A stretch of 21,435 bases of DNA from a virus. Below, in pieces: positions 1-6,098 of the stretch. Within the stretch, counting starts at the first letter, position 1. Every line of letters starts with the position of its first letter. The notes beneath the pieces were generated by a model, which was not told where the DNA came from, did not search any database, and was given only the letters and a program-made list of their open reading frames with translations. The translations under genes and the position numbers were made by a program. The stretch covers positions 1 through 21,435 of the IMG/VR virus record IMGVR_UViG_3300042327_001120; one strand, 5' to 3'.

Positions 1-576
1 GGTTCGCCGCGTATCCCGCGTTTAAAAGAGAATCTGAATGCCGCTGGCATTTCGGACTATCGGATCTTCTACGGCCTGAATGGAAAGAAGTCTGGCCTGA
101 AGGCGAGTATTCCGTACGAGGTCGATAATCCCGGCTCAGGATATCTGATCTGCGCCAAGCATGTCGGATGCACAATGTCACATTGGATGCTCTGGAACGC
201 CCTAGAGTTCGATCCAAAGACCCCCGACATGGTGATGGTGCTTGAGGATGACGTTCTCTTCAGGCCGCACTGGCGAGAGACGGTTGAACGCGCGCTGACA
301 AAACTGCCGGAGAACTGGGACTTGCTCTATCCAGGATCATGCTGCGCGCATGGCAAGATTAGCCGCGAGTACGACTCCAATCTGTTCGAGGGGATGCCGC
401 TCTGCACCCACTGTTACATCGTCAGAAAGAAAGCTCTGAAGACGCTGATCGAAACCAACGAGGCGATTTATGCTCCGATTGACTTGCAGATGTATTTCAA
501 CAGCAGGCAGCACCTGAACTGCTTCACCATTTTTCCGCGTGTTGCCGATCAAGAGGGTATGATTCTAGCCGACTAA
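1..576 (+). CDS. GT25-like glycosyltransferase, 5' end cut by window
   Basis: The frame is open from the first base, so the gene begins before the window; 191 residues are visible. It resembles glycosyltransferase family 25 (the LPS/collagen galactosyltransferase type), which transfers a sugar from a nucleotide-sugar donor. Visible marks are the GCTMSH segment, an EDDV acidic motif near residue 82 preceded by a hydrophobic strand (the likely metal/donor site), the GSCCAHG turn, CTHCYIV, and PIDLQM near the C-terminus. The same blocks recur in order in the gene at 1167-1796, where EDD lies at residue 97, so probably only about 15-20 N-terminal residues are missing here. It lies 3 bases before the methyltransferase gene and heads a coupled cassette. 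The acceptor is unknown: host surface glycan, virion protein or modified DNA are all possible. The family call is fairly sure, the substrate is not. Confidence 0.8.
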   Translation, partial: GSPRIPRLKENLNAAGISDYRIFYGLNGKKSGLKASIPYEVDNPGSGYLICAKHVGCTMSHWMLWNALEFDPKTPDMVMVLEDDVLFRPHWRETVERALTKLPENWDLLYPGSCCAHGKISREYDSNLFEGMPLCTHCYIVRKKALKTLIETNEAIYAPIDLQMYFNSRQHLNCFTIFPRVADQEGMILAD

Positions 577-579
577 AAT

Positions 580-1170
580 ATGGGTTCACCATTCAACGGA
601 GACACGTTCATCGAGCAGGAGTTTCTCTACCTCAAGGAACGCTTCGAACTTACCACTGCGGTTGAAACCGGAACTCACGAAGCCGACACAACCGCTTGGT
701 TGGCCAAGAACTTCCTGAAGACCGTCTCATGCGAGCTTAATCACGACTTGGTTGAAAGAGCTAAGGAGAAGTTTAAGCGTGAAAAGCTCCATGTTGAGAT
801 GTTCGAGGGTAGTAGCGATGCCTGCATGAACTGGTTCATCCCGCATCACGGGGTTGGACACGACACAATCTTCTTTCTCGACGCGCACTGGAACGACTAC
901 CTGCCGTTGCTTGAAGAGCTTGAGGCAATCAATCGGTACGACCTGCATCCGGTAATTGCCATCCACGACTTCAAAGAGCCAACCGGACACCTTGGTTACG
1001 ACAGTTACAATGGCCATGACATCTGCTTTGGCTACATCAAGGAGAAGTTGGACGCGATTTATCGAGCAAAGACGCTGACGCAAAAGTACGGCTACAGTTA
1101 CTACTACAACCACCCAAGCCGATGCACAGGCGCTCGGCGTGGAATCATCTACATCCTTCCAAACCGATGA
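580..1170 (+). CDS. Class I SAM-dependent methyltransferase-like protein
   Basis: A 196-residue protein with a Rossmann methyltransferase pattern: VETGTHEADTT (residues 28-38) as the SAM-binding glycine loop, an acidic strand end at SCELN (50-54), EGSS (76-79), and FFLDAHW (98-104) followed by IAIHDF (127-131), which fits the later core strands of small sugar or O-methyltransferases. No membrane segment or signal peptide is seen. It is sandwiched between two paralogous GT25-like genes and overlaps the second by an ATGA start/stop junction, so a role in methylating the sugar they transfer is a reasonable inference. The start ATG follows the upstream stop by 3 bases and has no Shine-Dalgarno sequence; coupled translation is likely. 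The methyl acceptor cannot be read from sequence. Confidence 0.72.
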   Translation: MGSPFNGDTFIEQEFLYLKERFELTTAVETGTHEADTTAWLAKNFLKTVSCELNHDLVERAKEKFKREKLHVEMFEGSSDACMNWFIPHHGVGHDTIFFLDAHWNDYLPLLEELEAINRYDLHPVIAIHDFKEPTGHLGYDSYNGHDICFGYIKEKLDAIYRAKTLTQKYGYSYYYNHPSRCTGARRGIIYILPNR

Positions 1171-1796
1171 GAGTCGATTTCGAGAACACACCGACCTTCA
1201 TCATCTCAAAACCTGAGAGCGAGAAGGAGAAGCGATGCGTCAGATACATGAAGTCATTCGGAATTGATGCAGTTCCGATCTATGGCTTTCGCTCGCATAA
1301 CTGCGGCATCTCGACCGACTACTACCACAGTCGGGAAAAGGAGAAGGTGAAGGTTAAAACCATCGTCGCCGGACTCAGCCACTTCTCTGCATGGTCGGCC
1401 ATTAAATGGATGGTTGAGGCCAAACTGACCGATCATCGCACCTTTCTGATCGTTGAGGACGACGTTGAGTTTCTTGATAAGAGCTGGAAGGCGTTGGCCA
1501 ACGATAACCTTCAATTTGTTCCGAACGACTGGCATGTCGTTTACCTTGGAAGCTGCTGCGCTGATCCGATTGAGGATCATGGCTACATTGCCGCCAACCT
1601 TTACAAGCTAGTTCGGGGCATGTGTACCCACGCATATCTTGTAAACTATGAGGGGGCTTGTAAGCTCCTCGAAACGAACCAAAAGGTTTGGGGTCCAATC
1701 GACATTCAGATGCTGGTTGACTCGATGCCTAGGATGAATTTTTACGGAATTCTTCCAAGATTGGCGACGCAGGAGAACACAAACTTGTATCCATGA
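1167..1796 (+). CDS. GT25-like glycosyltransferase, paralogue of the first gene
   Basis: A 209-residue protein. The frame is open from 1122, but the start at 1167 is preferred because its ATG overlaps the methyltransferase stop (ATGA). Family 25 marks: an N-terminal FIISKPESE strand, GLSHFSAWSAI (69-79), VEDDVEF with EDD at 97-99, GSCCADP, GMCTHAYLV, PIDIQM and an LPRLATQE tail. The same ordered blocks occur in the gene ending at 576, so the two are tandem paralogues separated by a methyltransferase. It overlaps the next gene by ATGA at 1793-1796. Retention of both copies suggests two different linkages or acceptors rather than simple redundancy, but that is inference. No transmembrane segment is visible, so it should act in the cytoplasm. 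Confidence 0.82.
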   Translation: MRVDFENTPTFIISKPESEKEKRCVRYMKSFGIDAVPIYGFRSHNCGISTDYYHSREKEKVKVKTIVAGLSHFSAWSAIKWMVEAKLTDHRTFLIVEDDVEFLDKSWKALANDNLQFVPNDWHVVYLGSCCADPIEDHGYIAANLYKLVRGMCTHAYLVNYEGACKLLETNQKVWGPIDIQMLVDSMPRMNFYGILPRLATQENTNLYP

Positions 1797-3151
1797 TGAG
1801 AGACATCATCCGAGACATCAGCCTCAAGGCGCTCAAACGATTTGCAAACGGTGGCGATGGTCATGCCGATCTTCTCATGCAGATCGAAGACCTCCGCAAG
1901 ACGCTGGAGATTCGAACTAAAGAGAATGAGGAACATCTGACCGAGGTCCGCGAAGAGCGCGACCATTGGCTTTCACTGTACGACGAAGTCAAATTCGCAG
2001 CCGAGTTTCTAATGAGCTACGCCAAAAATGATGTCCCCAAGCTGGCCGAACAGACCGATTGGGAGGTTGGCAAAATCGTTCTTCCGGCTGAAACCGGGAC
2101 GTATTACTTCAATCCAGCCATCATGCAGGAGGCAGATGGACGAATCATGCTTTTCGCACGTCGCTGCCGCAACAAGCGCGAGAAGGACGAGGACGTTTAC
2201 ACCGAGAAGAACGACATTGTTGCCTTCGAGCTGAGTAAAGATTTACGAGCCACAAAAAAGTCGATCCTCCAGCTCACCTCGAACTACCCGAACGAGCAGT
2301 TCGAAGATCCGCGTGTCGTGAAGTTCGGCGACAAGTACGGCGTGAGCTGCTGCACGTTCGTTCCGTTCAAAAGCTACGCGCATCAGGCGATGTTCCTGCT
2401 CGATAAGCAGTTCCTGAACGTGGGTCGGTTCGATCCGATCTACGGCAACAACTACGCGCAGGCCATGATCAACGATGGCCATGAGAAGAACTGGCTCTAC
2501 TTCGTCCACGACAATGCGCCGCACATGGTGTATTCGGCCAATCCTCATGTCGTTGTGCGCCTTAATGGGCGTTTAGAGAAGGATGCCGAATATGTCACCG
2601 AGGAGTTCAATCCGCTCTGGAAATTCGGAGAGGTTCGCGGTGGAACGAATCCCATTCTCTGCGACGGCTTGTACTGGACCTTCTTCCATAGCTCACTGCC
2701 CTGGATCAACAATAAACGCCGGTATTACATGGGTGCGTACGCTTTCGAAGCTAAGGCTCCATTCCGCATTGCTCGCATGACGACACTGCCGCTTCTTACC
2801 GGCACCAATCAGCAGGACTGGTGGCCAGGATTGCCTGCGGTCGTGTTCCCGTGCGGCGCTTTCTTTGACAGCGCGAAGAATCACTTCGTCATCTCATACG
2901 GCATCAACGATGTGGATTGCGGCTACATGAAGCTGCCACTGGCCGACTTGCTTGAGGTGACAAAGGTGATTCGACCGAAGCGCGATGTCGTCAACAAGGA
3001 GAACCCTCCAAAGCTGACTGACGTTCTCGATCCGATTCCCGAGCGGCATAAACTGAAACGAAACAAGAAATCAAAGTACAATGAACTGGCTAAGAGGCTT
3101 GACGAAGAACCCGAGCAAACAGGCGAAGCAGGACCTACTGAATCTGCCTGA
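1793..3151 (+). CDS. GH130-like beta-propeller protein with N-terminal coiled coil
   Basis: A 452-residue protein. Residues about 25-75 are charged and coiled-coil-like. From about 95 to 395 there is a five-bladed propeller pattern like GH130 mannoside phosphorylases/mannosidases: FNPAI (106-110), the hallmark EDPR (171-174, where family members carry the catalytic Asp), RGGTNP (282-287), FHSS (298-301), FPCGAF (352-357) and YGINDVDC (369-376). GH130 enzymes cleave or phosphorolyse beta-mannosides. Here it could equally be a sugar-binding or glycosyltransferase-associated propeller, since the N- and C-terminal extensions (Lys-rich then Glu-rich tail) are unusual. The start overlaps the previous stop (ATGA). 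Its last 71 bases overlap the next gene in another frame. Fold assignment is moderate; activity is unproven. Confidence 0.68.
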   Translation: MMRDIIRDISLKALKRFANGGDGHADLLMQIEDLRKTLEIRTKENEEHLTEVREERDHWLSLYDEVKFAAEFLMSYAKNDVPKLAEQTDWEVGKIVLPAETGTYYFNPAIMQEADGRIMLFARRCRNKREKDEDVYTEKNDIVAFELSKDLRATKKSILQLTSNYPNEQFEDPRVVKFGDKYGVSCCTFVPFKSYAHQAMFLLDKQFLNVGRFDPIYGNNYAQAMINDGHEKNWLYFVHDNAPHMVYSANPHVVVRLNGRLEKDAEYVTEEFNPLWKFGEVRGGTNPILCDGLYWTFFHSSLPWINNKRRYYMGAYAFEAKAPFRIARMTTLPLLTGTNQQDWWPGLPAVVFPCGAFFDSAKNHFVISYGINDVDCGYMKLPLADLLEVTKVIRPKRDVVNKENPPKLTDVLDPIPERHKLKRNKKSKYNELAKRLDEEPEQTGEAGPTESA

Positions 3152-3413
3152 GGTAAACCTGAGCGATTGGCAGAACGAGGGCCAGCAGGCAGAACTTGCT
3201 GCGATTATGCGAAATCCGATCCTTCGCATGGCCATTCGCATTGTTTCGGAATCAATCCCGGTGCCGATGCCGTCTCATGGAAGCAAGGAATCGGACATTA
3301 TTTTCGCTGCCGGTGTAACCGCTGGCTACGCGCATTGTCTTGAAAACCTCCGCAAATTGGGCGTAATTGAAACAGCGAAAGAACCTGAAGCAACTTTTGA
3401 AAAACAGTATTAA
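3081..3413 (+). CDS. Small phage protein upstream of scaffold-like gene
   Basis: A 110-residue predicted soluble protein of unknown function. The N-terminal 30 residues are basic and polar. The middle is alpha-helical (AELAAIMRNPILRMAIRIV), and the C-terminus carries GYAHCLENLRKL. Small helical proteins of this size often sit just before the scaffold gene in virion operons. The proposed start overlaps the GH130-like gene by 71 bases; a later ATG at residue 43 (position 3207) would remove the overlap and keep the helical core, so the start is uncertain. The gene ends 10 bases before the scaffold-like gene. Confidence 0.6.
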   Translation: MNWLRGLTKNPSKQAKQDLLNLPEVNLSDWQNEGQQAELAAIMRNPILRMAIRIVSESIPVPMPSHGSKESDIIFAAGVTAGYAHCLENLRKLGVIETAKEPEATFEKQY

Positions 3414-3423
3414 ATCTTAAAAT

Positions 3424-4581
3424 ATGGAAGAACCACTGAACTCACCTGTCGTCAGTAACGGCCAGACTCCAGACTTTGGAAGCTCGTTCATCGATGCTTT
3501 CAAGGCAATCGGCGCTGATAACGCGACTCCCGCTGAGAAGCCAGCAGTTACCGCCGCTCCGCAGAAGGCTGACAATACATCGCCCAAGCTCAGTAAATCC
3601 GAGATGGATATTGAGCGGATGTTCTCCAAAAAGACCGCTACTGAACCCACCCCCGCCGCCGCCCCAGCAGCGCCGGACGACGCGGACATTCCTGAGACAA
3701 TCAAGTCCACGAAAGCGGCTGATGCTTTCCGAAAGATCAAGGAGGAGAAGGCGCAGTTGGCCAAACAACTGGACGAGCTGAAGGCTGGTAAGTCTACCAA
3801 CCCTCAATTCGAATCGCAGCTCAAGACCTTGCAGGAGGAGCGTGACGCGCTTTCCGAGCGTGTCCGATTGTTGGACATCGAGCGTCATCCTGACTTCATC
3901 AAGAAGTACGAGGGCAAGATTACCGGCGTGTTCGATTCGGTGAAGAACCTTGTCGGAACCGATGGTGAACGGCTTGTTTCGCTCCTGAAATCACCCGATA
4001 GCGACTATCGCAACTCGCAGATCGACGACATTGTTGAGGGTCTTTCGCCGTCCAAGAAGGCCAAGCTCGGTGCGTTAATTGTTAAGTACGACGAAATCAA
4101 TGGCGAACGGTCTTCAGAGTTGACCGAGGCAAAGGCTGATTACGATGCGGTCATCTCCAAGTACAAGCAGGACAACGAGGAGGGTACGAAGGCTGCATTG
4201 GAGTCGGCCAATAAGACCTGGCAGAAGGTTTCCACCGACGCTCGCTCGCTCGAAATCTTTGAGCCGCGTGAGAACGATGAGGAATGGAACACCGAGCTGA
4301 ATGGCCGACTTAGCCTTGCCCAGCAAATCTTCAATGGTGAGAACAGCGAGGAGGATCTTGCCAAGGCTGCCCTTTGGGCTGCTGCCGCGCCAAAGTACCG
4401 CGAACTGCTCTATGCTCAGGTTGAGGTGAACAAGCGCTTGCAGGCTGAGCTATCGAAGTATCGAGGAAGCGAACCTGGAGTCACCTCGAAGGCGACATCT
4501 GGAGGTTATCGACCGGCAAATGCGAATGCCGCGAAGAGCGAGGATTTTGTTGCCAGCGTGATGAAGTCGTTAGGACGCTGA
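3424..4581 (+). CDS. Putative capsid scaffolding protein
   Basis: A 385-residue, highly charged, helix-rich protein. Residues 1-95 are low-complexity with an Ala/Pro-rich stretch (TPAAAPAAPDDA). Coiled coil follows from about 98 to 155 (AFRKIKEEKAQLAKQLDEL and similar), then further helices and a basic C-terminal tail with KSEDFVASVMKSLGR. Disordered acidic N-terminus, central coiled coil and short C-terminal helix are the usual design of tailed-phage scaffolds, which template procapsid assembly and then leave. No protease motif is seen. It is the last gene before the plus-strand terminator. Its strand is opposite to the putative capsid gene at 8631-9869, which is unusual for a scaffold. It could instead be another coiled-coil virion protein. 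The start has no Shine-Dalgarno sequence. Confidence 0.55.
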   Translation: MEEPLNSPVVSNGQTPDFGSSFIDAFKAIGADNATPAEKPAVTAAPQKADNTSPKLSKSEMDIERMFSKKTATEPTPAAAPAAPDDADIPETIKSTKAADAFRKIKEEKAQLAKQLDELKAGKSTNPQFESQLKTLQEERDALSERVRLLDIERHPDFIKKYEGKITGVFDSVKNLVGTDGERLVSLLKSPDSDYRNSQIDDIVEGLSPSKKAKLGALIVKYDEINGERSSELTEAKADYDAVISKYKQDNEEGTKAALESANKTWQKVSTDARSLEIFEPRENDEEWNTELNGRLSLAQQIFNGENSEEDLAKAALWAAAAPKYRELLYAQVEVNKRLQAELSKYRGSEPGVTSKATSGGYRPANANAAKSEDFVASVMKSLGR

Positions 4582-4601
4582 CACCACTCTCCGAAACAAT
4601 T

Positions 4602-4642
4602 ATCCCCCGATGGTTTTCATTACCACCGGGGGATTTTCGTTT
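4602..4642 (+). terminator. Rho-independent terminator between convergent operons
   Basis: A 13-base arm at 4602-4614 pairs with 4622-4634 with one mismatch around a 7-base loop, and TTTTCGTTT follows. It lies 20 bases after the scaffold-like stop and 4 bases from the stop of the convergent minus-strand gene. On the minus strand the same hairpin is followed only by ATAATTG, so it is best as a plus-strand terminator but may act both ways. Confidence 0.85.
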
Positions 4643-4645
4643 AAA

Positions 4646-4813
4646 TTACTTACCGCGATACGGACCGCTACCACCTCGATACGGACCGCTACCGCTAGGA
4701 ACCGGCGCTGGTGCAGGTCGAACCGGCGGCTTGGGCGGCGGAGACTGCCTGTAAGGTCCGCTGCCGGATGATCGGACAGCGGGAGAACCTTTATATGGTG
4801 CGTTATTGCTCAT
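4646..4813 (-). CDS. 55-aa Pro-rich protein with GSGPYR repeats
   Basis: A short frame giving 55 residues. It begins with MSNNAPYKGSPAVRSSGSG, has a central PPPKPPVRPAPAPVP stretch, and contains the motif GSGPYR three times, the last two in tandem at the C-terminus. It has no hydrophobic segment or signal sequence. Reality is supported by the ATGA overlap with the upstream lipoprotein gene and by a repeat phase that is an exact number of codons. It is the last gene of the leftward operon and ends next to the convergent terminator. The function is unknown. A Pro-rich basic peptide next to lysis genes could be a wall- or envelope-interacting factor, but nothing proves this. Confidence 0.6.
   Translation of the reverse strand: MSNNAPYKGSPAVRSSGSGPYRQSPPPKPPVRPAPAPVPSGSGPYRGGSGPYRGK
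4656..4693 (-). repeat. 17-bp tandem direct repeat, 21-bp period
   Basis: CGATACGGACCGCTACC occurs at 4656-4672 and again at 4677-4693, exactly seven codons apart. It encodes the two C-terminal GSGPYR motifs of the 55-aa protein. A third, diverged copy lies near 4750-4765. Confidence 0.9.
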
Positions 4814-5040
4814 TCCTTTGGGAGTGCATACCAGCCCTCATGGATGGTAATACGGTTCTTACTACGCACCGTTTTGCCGCTGGCGTCAACAGTCCAAACC
4901 TTTGCTTCAACGCTCTCAGCGAGGCGTATAGGCTCACCGTGGGGGACGTAAATCACTCTGCTCGCGCAGCTTACGCTCATGCTCGCGCACACGATCAAGA
5001 AGACCGCGCTTAAGATCAGGTTGTTTCTTTGCGTCTTCAC
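4810..5040 (-). CDS. Small phage lipoprotein, o-spanin candidate
   Basis: A 76-residue protein starting at GTG. A basic start (MKTQRNN) is followed by a hydrophobic stretch (LILSAVFLIVCASMSV) and then SVSC at residues 22-25, a plausible though imperfect lipobox (Ser rather than Leu at -3). The mature part (SRVIYVPHGEPIRLAESVEA and a GWYALP end) matches a type of small lipoprotein I recognise from phage lysis and tail regions. The N-terminal half is encoded inside the 59-aa frame at 4934-5113, in a different frame, as Rz1 is within Rz. It would be an outer-membrane lipoprotein bridging to an inner-membrane partner at the end of lysis. Its 3' end overlaps the 55-aa gene by ATGA. Coding status is fairly sure, the spanin role is inferred. 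Confidence 0.68.
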   Translation of the reverse strand: MKTQRNNLILSAVFLIVCASMSVSCASRVIYVPHGEPIRLAESVEAKVWTVDASGKTVRSKNRITIHEGWYALPKE

Positions 5041-5113
5041 TTGAAATGTCCTTGGTCGTCAGCGCGTGAAGCCAAATGACCAACTTCATCACCAAGTCGG
5101 CCAAGAAGTTCAT
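4934..5113 (-). CDS. 59-aa overlapping ORF, i-spanin-like candidate
   Basis: A short minus-strand frame starting with an ATG that overlaps the holin-like stop (ATGA). The product begins MNFLADLVMKLVIWLHAL, a short hydrophobic helix. A charged helical stretch follows (LKRGLLDRVREHERKLREQ), ending in RPPR. Two-thirds of it overlaps the lipoprotein gene in another frame. A hydrophobic start plus charged coiled coil, with an embedded lipoprotein gene downstream of a holin, is the layout of Rz/Rz1 spanins. Weak points: the hydrophobic segment is short and contains Asp and Lys, and the protein is shorter than usual Rz. An alternative frame (5037-5243) ends at the same place but lies wholly inside the holin gene. 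Confidence 0.5.
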   Translation of the reverse strand: MNFLADLVMKLVIWLHALTTKDISSEDAKKQPDLKRGLLDRVREHERKLREQSDLRPPR

Positions 5114-5304
5114 TCCGTCTGTTTGACGGGTGCGGCAGCGGCTGATTGCTTATTCTTCCAGATCGACCAGACAGCACCGAGCAGAGTGACAGTCGCGCCA
5201 GCAATCTCGGCAACCTGATCAGCACTGGCCAACCCCTTGGCAACGAGGAAACCGCCGAGCGCGCTAAGACCGTGGCGGAGGAGGGATGAAATATTGGCGT
5301 TCAT
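5110..5304 (-). CDS. Pam3-gp28-like phage holin
   Basis: A 64-residue membrane protein: MNANISSLLRHGLSALGGFL, then VAKGLASADQVAEIAG, then a second hydrophobic stretch TVTLLGAVWSIW and a Lys/Ala-rich tail. The order helix, LASADQ linker, second helix ending near Trp matches the Pam3-gp28 family of putative phage holins, which form inner-membrane pores that release endolysin and time lysis. The frame stays open upstream to 5541, but the ATG at 5304 overlaps the previous stop (ATGA) and gives the usual family length. The following 59-aa frame again overlaps by ATGA, so the block is translated as a chain. Confidence 0.75.
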   Translation of the reverse strand: MNANISSLLRHGLSALGGFLVAKGLASADQVAEIAGATVTLLGAVWSIWKNKQSAAAAPVKQTE

Positions 5305-5495
5305 TTGTCGTTTTTGAGTTTGCGATAGAGTTCTACTGCTTTCACGGCGCATGTAAGAAGCGCGGCGAACGCGCCAAGTGCCAATGAGGCAGTCTTGAGA
5401 TTCGGATCTGAAAATACCGCGTTCCCCAGAATACCGATGATCGGACCACCGACGCCGATTGAGATATCTCGAATGAAAGCGTGGTGGTCCGTCAT
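5301..5495 (-). CDS. Small two-segment membrane protein, possible second holin
   Basis: A 64-residue protein with two hydrophobic segments (about residues 12-30, SIGVGGPIIGILGNAVF; and 37-55, ASLALGAFAALLTCAVKAV) and a basic end LYRKLKNDK. Size and topology fit class II holins or antiholins. It overlaps the Pam3-gp28-like holin by ATGA, and holin/antiholin pairs are often adjacent. No specific family is recognised. The start ATG follows the upstream stop by 8 bases. Confidence 0.65.
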   Translation of the reverse strand: MTDHHAFIRDISIGVGGPIIGILGNAVFSDPNLKTASLALGAFAALLTCAVKAVELYRKLKNDK

Positions 5496-5503
5496 CGTGA
5501 TGG

Positions 5504-5662
5504 TTAGTTAGCGAGCGGAGCCTGAGCCTTAGCGGCGTCAAGGATCAGATCGTAGAGAGGAAGTCCGGCTTTCACATTGTTGATGTTGCCAGCCTTCATT
5601 GCGATTTCCACGAGTTGCAGCAGTGTGTTGGTTTGTTCGATGGTCAGTTCAATTTTAATCAT
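5504..5662 (-). CDS. 52-aa conserved-type small phage protein
   Basis: A short frame encoding 52 residues, starting MIKIELTIEQTNTLLQLVEI and ending AKAQAPLAN. It begins with a beta strand and then forms an amphipathic helix, a pattern (strand, then a helix starting TIEQTN) seen in small proteins of unknown function near phage tail and lysis genes. Its ATG overlaps the stop of the upstream gene (ATGA at 5659-5662), which supports it strongly. No membrane segment. Function unknown. Confidence 0.72.
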   Translation of the reverse strand: MIKIELTIEQTNTLLQLVEIAMKAGNINNVKAGLPLYDLILDAAKAQAPLAN

Positions 5663-6087
5663 GCCGCCGGAGCATCCGAAACAACCGGCTGCTCGTCAAC
5701 AGCGGCGACAGGAGTTTCCGCATTGACGAGCGGCGGCTCAACCTGCGGCAACATCGGCGGAACGATTTCAACCGGCGGCAACCACGGCAGCGGCGGAGCG
5801 ATGATCGGCGGGTTGATCTGGTTCTCGATCTGTTGCGTCACGTTCGCTTCGATGGCGGTCTTGTCCACGCCGTTGGCATAGCACCAGCCGAGAACCTGAT
5901 CCTGCGTCAGATCGGGATACGGCGTGAAGTTATCGGTCGGCGGAGCGAACGACGCGCTGCCGTAGCAGGTGCCGCTGTACTGATCCTGCGAGCCGTTGCA
6001 ACGCCAGTCGGCGGTGATGACGACATCGGTGAGACTGCCTTCGGTCGGCTTAACGAGAAGGCGTTCGATGATCCAAGAGATGTTCAT
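5659..6087 (-). CDS. Tail-region protein, DUF7936-like
   Basis: A 142-residue protein. Residues 1-75 form a beta-rich domain (MNISWIIERLLVKPTEG, VVITADWRCNG, YSGTCYGSASF, TPYPDLTQDQVLGWCYANG) like the small DUF7936-type proteins found beside tail-fibre genes of podoviruses and cyanophages. Residues 92-142 are a Pro/Val/Ala-rich tail (PPIIAPPLPWLPPVEIVPP) that is probably disordered. The family's role is unknown; a virion-associated or adhesin-linked role is inferred from its place just after the tail-fibre gene. The start ATG is 11 bases after the fibre stop. Confidence 0.65.
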   Translation of the reverse strand: MNISWIIERLLVKPTEGSLTDVVITADWRCNGSQDQYSGTCYGSASFAPPTDNFTPYPDLTQDQVLGWCYANGVDKTAIEANVTQQIENQINPPIIAPPLPWLPPVEIVPPMLPQVEPPLVNAETPVAAVDEQPVVSDAPAA

Positions 6088-6098
6088 GGTGGTATGGA

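Noticed and set aside
727-1191. 154-codon minus-strand frame opposite the methyltransferase
   Set aside because: Antisense shadow of a gene with a clear Rossmann pattern; its product is Val-rich and has no motif.
5037-5243. 68-codon minus-strand frame ending in GTGA at the lipoprotein start
   Set aside because: Most of it lies inside the holin gene in another frame; the 59-aa frame has the better ATGA start and helix pattern.
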